Positions 61,637-64,000 of a stretch of DNA of 64,000 nt are shown here, in pieces; the first letter of the stretch is position 1, and each line of letters begins with the position of its first letter. The stretch is from Sulfitobacter dubius (GTDB lineage: Bacteria; Pseudomonadota; Alphaproteobacteria; Rhodobacterales; Rhodobacteraceae). Below the pieces are notes generated by a model. It was not told where the DNA came from and searched no databases. It was given only the letters and a program-made list of their open reading frames with translations. The DNA lies in contig NZ_FOPG01000003.1 of NCBI RefSeq assembly GCF_900113435.1, positions 434,001 through 498,000 on the forward strand, written 5' to 3'. The translations under genes and the position numbers were made by a program.

Positions 61637-62668
61637 TCAGCGCGGCATGAGCGCCCAATAATCGAGGTCAAGAAGAACCTCTGGGCGGTATTTGCCCTCT
61701 TCATCGCGTAACTCAAAGGGGGCACCCCCTTTGGTGGCCACCAGCCGCAGTCGGATTGCGCCGACGCCGGGGGCTGCTGTCTCGGCTTTGTCGAGGACTT
61801 CGGTCCACGCGCGGATCGTGTCGCCCGATAGGCAGGGGTTCGCATGGGCCCCACCGTTCAGCCCCACGATCATCTGCGCATTGGCCAACCCGTTGAACGA
61901 CAGCGCCCGCGCCATTGAGATAACATGGCCGCCATAGATCAACCGCGACCCATCGGGCCGAGCGGACGTTTCGAAATGCACTTTCGCGGTGTTCTGCCAT
62001 AGGCGCGTGGCGATCATGTGTTCGGCTTCTTCGACCGTCACACCGTCCACGTGGTCGATCTTTTCACCCAGTTCATAGTCACCCCAGCGGTGCGGCTCTC
62101 CGGCTTGGGCGAAGTCGTAGTCGGAGAAAATCAGCCCCTCCGGCACCTTGAGTTGGTTGACGGTCAGGGCGTCGGGCAGGTCAGGCACGGTTGTCTGGGG
62201 CGCGGCGGCGTCCAGATCGCCTTTGCGCACCATCACCCAGCGGACGTATTCCAAGACCTTCTCGTTGTGTTGGTTCAGCCCGGTGGTGCGGACCCAGACC
62301 ACACCAGTCTTCCCGTTGGAGTTTTGCTTGAGACCGATGACTTCGCTTTCGGCGCGCAGCGTGTCGCCAGGCCAGACGGGCGTTAGCCAGCGGCCTTGCG
62401 CATAGCCAAGGTTGGCCACCGCGTTGAGCGAAACATCCGGCACTGTTTTGCCGAAGACGATGTGAAAGGCGATCATATCGTCAAGCGGGCTGGATTTAAG
62501 CCCGCAAGATTGTGCAAAACTGTCCGCGGAATATAGCGCGTGACGCGCGGGATATAGCGCATGATAGAGTGCGCGTTCGCCCTCTCCAACCGTGCGGGGC
62601 ACTGCGTGGTGCAGCACCTCGCCCAGTTGATAATCTTCGAAAAAGCGGCCGCGATTGGTTTTACTCAT
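61637..62668 (-). CDS. mch: Mesaconyl-CoA hydratase (double MaoC-type)
   Basis: Mch interconverts mesaconyl-CoA and beta-methylmalyl-CoA in the ethylmalonyl-CoA pathway for C2 assimilation. The 343-residue product has two MaoC/hotdog halves: FEDYQLGEVLHHAVPRTVGEGE and DYELGEKIDHVDGVTVEEAE, with SLNAVANLGYAQGRWLTPVWPGD. The ATG at 62668 overlaps the DUF1737 stop by one base. The mcl2-like gene two places upstream is the usual neighbour in Rhodobacter, which supports the assignment over a generic MaoC protein. Confidence 0.9.
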   Translation of the reverse strand: MSKTNRGRFFEDYQLGEVLHHAVPRTVGEGERALYHALYPARHALYSADSFAQSCGLKSSPLDDMIAFHIVFGKTVPDVSLNAVANLGYAQGRWLTPVWPGDTLRAESEVIGLKQNSNGKTGVVWVRTTGLNQHNEKVLEYVRWVMVRKGDLDAAAPQTTVPDLPDALTVNQLKVPEGLIFSDYDFAQAGEPHRWGDYELGEKIDHVDGVTVEEAEHMIATRLWQNTAKVHFETSARPDGSRLIYGGHVISMARALSFNGLANAQMIVGLNGGAHANPCLSGDTIRAWTEVLDKAETAAPGVGAIRLRLVATKGGAPFELRDEEGKYRPEVLLDLDYWALMPR

Positions 62669-62871
62669 CACTGTTCGCCTAGTTTGGTGTCGGGCGAATA
62701 GGTGCCGGGCGCGTCCTTTACCACGGCTTGGCCGCAGCGCATGACCCCGGCTTTGTGGTCCCATGTCTGGGTCGGGGAGCCGTAAAGCTCCCAGCCTTTG
62801 TTCAATGCATCGGTGACCTTATGGCAAAAGGCGGACGTGTCTTCTTCGGAAAGGAAGCGGTAAACTTTCAT
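62668..62871 (-). CDS. DUF1737 small protein
   Basis: The 67-residue product (ATG at 62871) contains the DUF1737 hallmark LNKGWELYGSPTQTWD and starts MKVYRFLSEEDTSAFCHKV. It is soluble and of unknown function. It lies 13 bases after nnrU and overlaps the mch start (TGATG), so it is translated with mch. The longer reading to 62934 overlaps nnrU and is rejected. Confidence 0.85.
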   Translation of the reverse strand: MKVYRFLSEEDTSAFCHKVTDALNKGWELYGSPTQTWDHKAGVMRCGQAVVKDAPGTYSPDTKLGEQ

Positions 62872-62884
62872 GGGAGGCTCCGGA

Positions 62885-63442
62885 TCAATTGGGGAAGGGG
62901 ATAACGCCGAGCCATGTGTGAATGCCGGCGACAAGGACGAAGAGGATCGTAGAGATGACGATCAGGCGGATATAGGTGGCCCGGCCTGCGTGGGGCGGGG
63001 GTGTCCAGCCCGGCTCGGCCCGGTTGATGAGGATCACTTCGCTGACCGCCCAGCCCAGCATGGTGCCAAAGAGCAGAATGGAGGCGAGATCACCGTTCAC
63101 CAGTAGGTGTGCCGTGGCCCAGATTTTCACCGCGAGCAGTTGCGGGTGGCGGGTTTTATAGGCGGGCCAGGCTTTGGCACCTTTGGCTGCACTTGAGCCG
63201 AAGACCCAGAAGGCCAGCACCATCAGGAGGTTGTTGAGATGGGTAAGGAACGCAGGCGGGTTCCAGACAGGGATGAAGTCCGCCGCGCGATAGCCCCAGA
63301 TGATTAGAGCAAGTGCCACGACCAGCGCCAGTGCGACTGCGCCCCGGCCTGCGGTGTCGAGTTCTGCCCGTTTGGCAGGCATCAGACGTTTAAAGAGATG
63401 GGCACCGACCCAGAGGATCAGACCGAGGATGAGAATTGTCAT
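62885..63442 (-). CDS. NnrU family membrane protein
   Basis: The 185-residue product has five to six membrane helices, starting MTILILGLILWVGAHLFKRL, and the NnrU/isoprenylcysteine methyltransferase-like pattern (KTRHPQLLAVKIWATAHLLVNGD; ASILLFGTMLGWAVSEV). NnrU was first linked to nitric oxide metabolism, but many homologues lie in unrelated operons, as here between mcl2-like and mch. It overlaps the mcl2-like gene by four bases. Confidence 0.88.
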   Translation of the reverse strand: MTILILGLILWVGAHLFKRLMPAKRAELDTAGRGAVALALVVALALIIWGYRAADFIPVWNPPAFLTHLNNLLMVLAFWVFGSSAAKGAKAWPAYKTRHPQLLAVKIWATAHLLVNGDLASILLFGTMLGWAVSEVILINRAEPGWTPPPHAGRATYIRLIVISTILFVLVAGIHTWLGVIPFPN

Positions 63443-64000
63443 GGCGAGGGCTCCGGGCTCATGGCTGCAATTGCCGCCAGTTTTGCCAGTGTTTCGCGGG
63501 CGGTGGCAACATGGAGATTTTCCACGATCTTTCCGTCGACGACCGCCACGCCCTGACCGGCGGCCTGCGCCTCTTCATAGGCGTCGATCTGGCGGCGGGC
63601 GAGGGCGGCTTCTTCCTCCGAAGGGGTAAAGGCCGCATTGGCGATGTCGAGCTGCGCGGGGTGGATCAGCGTTTTGCCGTCAAAGCCCATGTCGCGACCC
63701 TGTTCGCATTCGGCGCGCAGCCCGTCGTCATCCTTAAACGCATTATACACCCCGTCGATGATCGCCACGCCATGCGTCTTGGCTGCGAGCAGACAGAGGC
63801 CGAGGCCGGTGATCAGCGGCAGGCGGTCGGGGCGGAAGCGGGTTTGCAGGTCTTTCGCCAGATCATTGGTGCCCATGACCATGGCCTGCAACTGGCGGTG
63901 TCCGGCGATGGCGGCGGCGTTGAGCATCGCGCCGGGGGTTTCCATCATTGCCCAGAGTGGCACATCGCCGACGATCTCGGTCAGCGCTTCGAGATCGGCA
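63439..64000 (-). CDS. mcl2: CitE-like malyl-CoA thioesterase/lyase (Mcl2 type, 5' truncated by window edge)
   Basis: The frame is open to the right edge; the first visible start-like codon (GTG at 63963) is internal, since ADLEALTEIVGDVPLWAMM reads continuously before it. The visible 187 residues are the C-terminal part of an HpcH/HpaI-CitE protein: MMETPGAMLNAAAIAG, MGTNDLAKDL, GFDGKTLIHPAQLDIANAAFTPS. In Rhodobacter sphaeroides the gene neighbouring mch is mcl2, a (3S)-malyl-CoA thioesterase. Lyase or thioesterase cannot be told from this fragment. Confidence 0.82.
   Translation of the reverse strand, partial: ADLEALTEIVGDVPLWAMMETPGAMLNAAAIAGHRQLQAMVMGTNDLAKDLQTRFRPDRLPLITGLGLCLLAAKTHGVAIIDGVYNAFKDDDGLRAECEQGRDMGFDGKTLIHPAQLDIANAAFTPSEEEAALARRQIDAYEEAQAAGQGVAVVDGKIVENLHVATARETLAKLAAIAAMSPEPSP

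Overview
The window reads as a chromosomal segment of a GC-rich, marine-type alphaproteobacterium, most likely Rhodobacteraceae (Roseobacter group). This is inferred from the flagellar gene set (FlaF, FlbT, DUF1217, DUF6468 and MotE-like proteins), the argH-lysA-TIGR02302-ftsEX-plsC block, the 2-oxoglutarate dehydrogenase/succinyl-CoA synthetase cluster with a two-lipoyl SucB, and ethylmalonyl-CoA pathway genes at the right edge. No insertion sequence, prophage, CRISPR array, rRNA or tRNA gene was seen.

Layout. (1) 1-20.5 kb holds most of an alphaproteobacterial flagellum locus. The forward genes are flgL (5' end outside the window), flgI, single-domain flgJ, a flgN-like chaperone gene, flagellin, flaF, flbT and a DUF1217 gene. 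They are followed by the reverse operon fliF-fliH-fliN-fliP-fliG, the forward operon fliL-fliM-DUF6468-motE-like, the reverse operon flgB-flgC-fliE-fliQ-sltF-fliA-class export genes (flhA-fliR-flhB), and forward fliI. Together these encode rod, P-ring, MS-ring, switch, export gate and ATPase, export chaperone, flagellin and post-transcriptional flagellin control. (2) 20.5-26.8 kb carries a lytic transglycosylase, a CreA-family protein and a sulfide/persulfide module: SulP, persulfide-dioxygenase-like MBL enzyme, two YeeE/YedE half transporters, a divergent SqrR/BigR-type repressor and a separate DUF442 sulfurtransferase. (3) 27-30 kb is a TonB-ExbB-ExbD-ExbD operon led by a small secreted cysteine-containing protein. 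(4) 30-37.4 kb is a class III aminotransferase divergent from a BMP-type nucleobase/nucleoside ABC transporter followed by a cytosine-deaminase-like amidohydrolase. (5) 37.5-41 kb has gap, a MarR-like regulator, a Hint-domain protein and a TlpA thioredoxin. (6) 41-50.5 kb runs argH, two tiny lipoproteins, DUF2834, lysA, TIGR02302, a zinc-ribbon protein, ftsE, ftsX and plsC. (7) 50.8-61.4 kb (reverse) is sucC, two membrane proteins, sucD, sucA, sucB, two MAPEG proteins around an 87-residue protein, and lpd. (8) 61.6-64 kb (reverse) is mcl2-like (partial), nnrU, DUF1737 and mch.

Most genes are ordinary for the group. The more unusual signals are regulatory: a pair of self-palindromic operators ahead of sucC, a hairpin at several boundaries of the suc cluster, a LacI-type palindrome ahead of gap, a palindrome in the sulfide-repressor promoter, and a flagellin whose central domain has atypical codon use. 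I did not find a clearly new multi-gene system.
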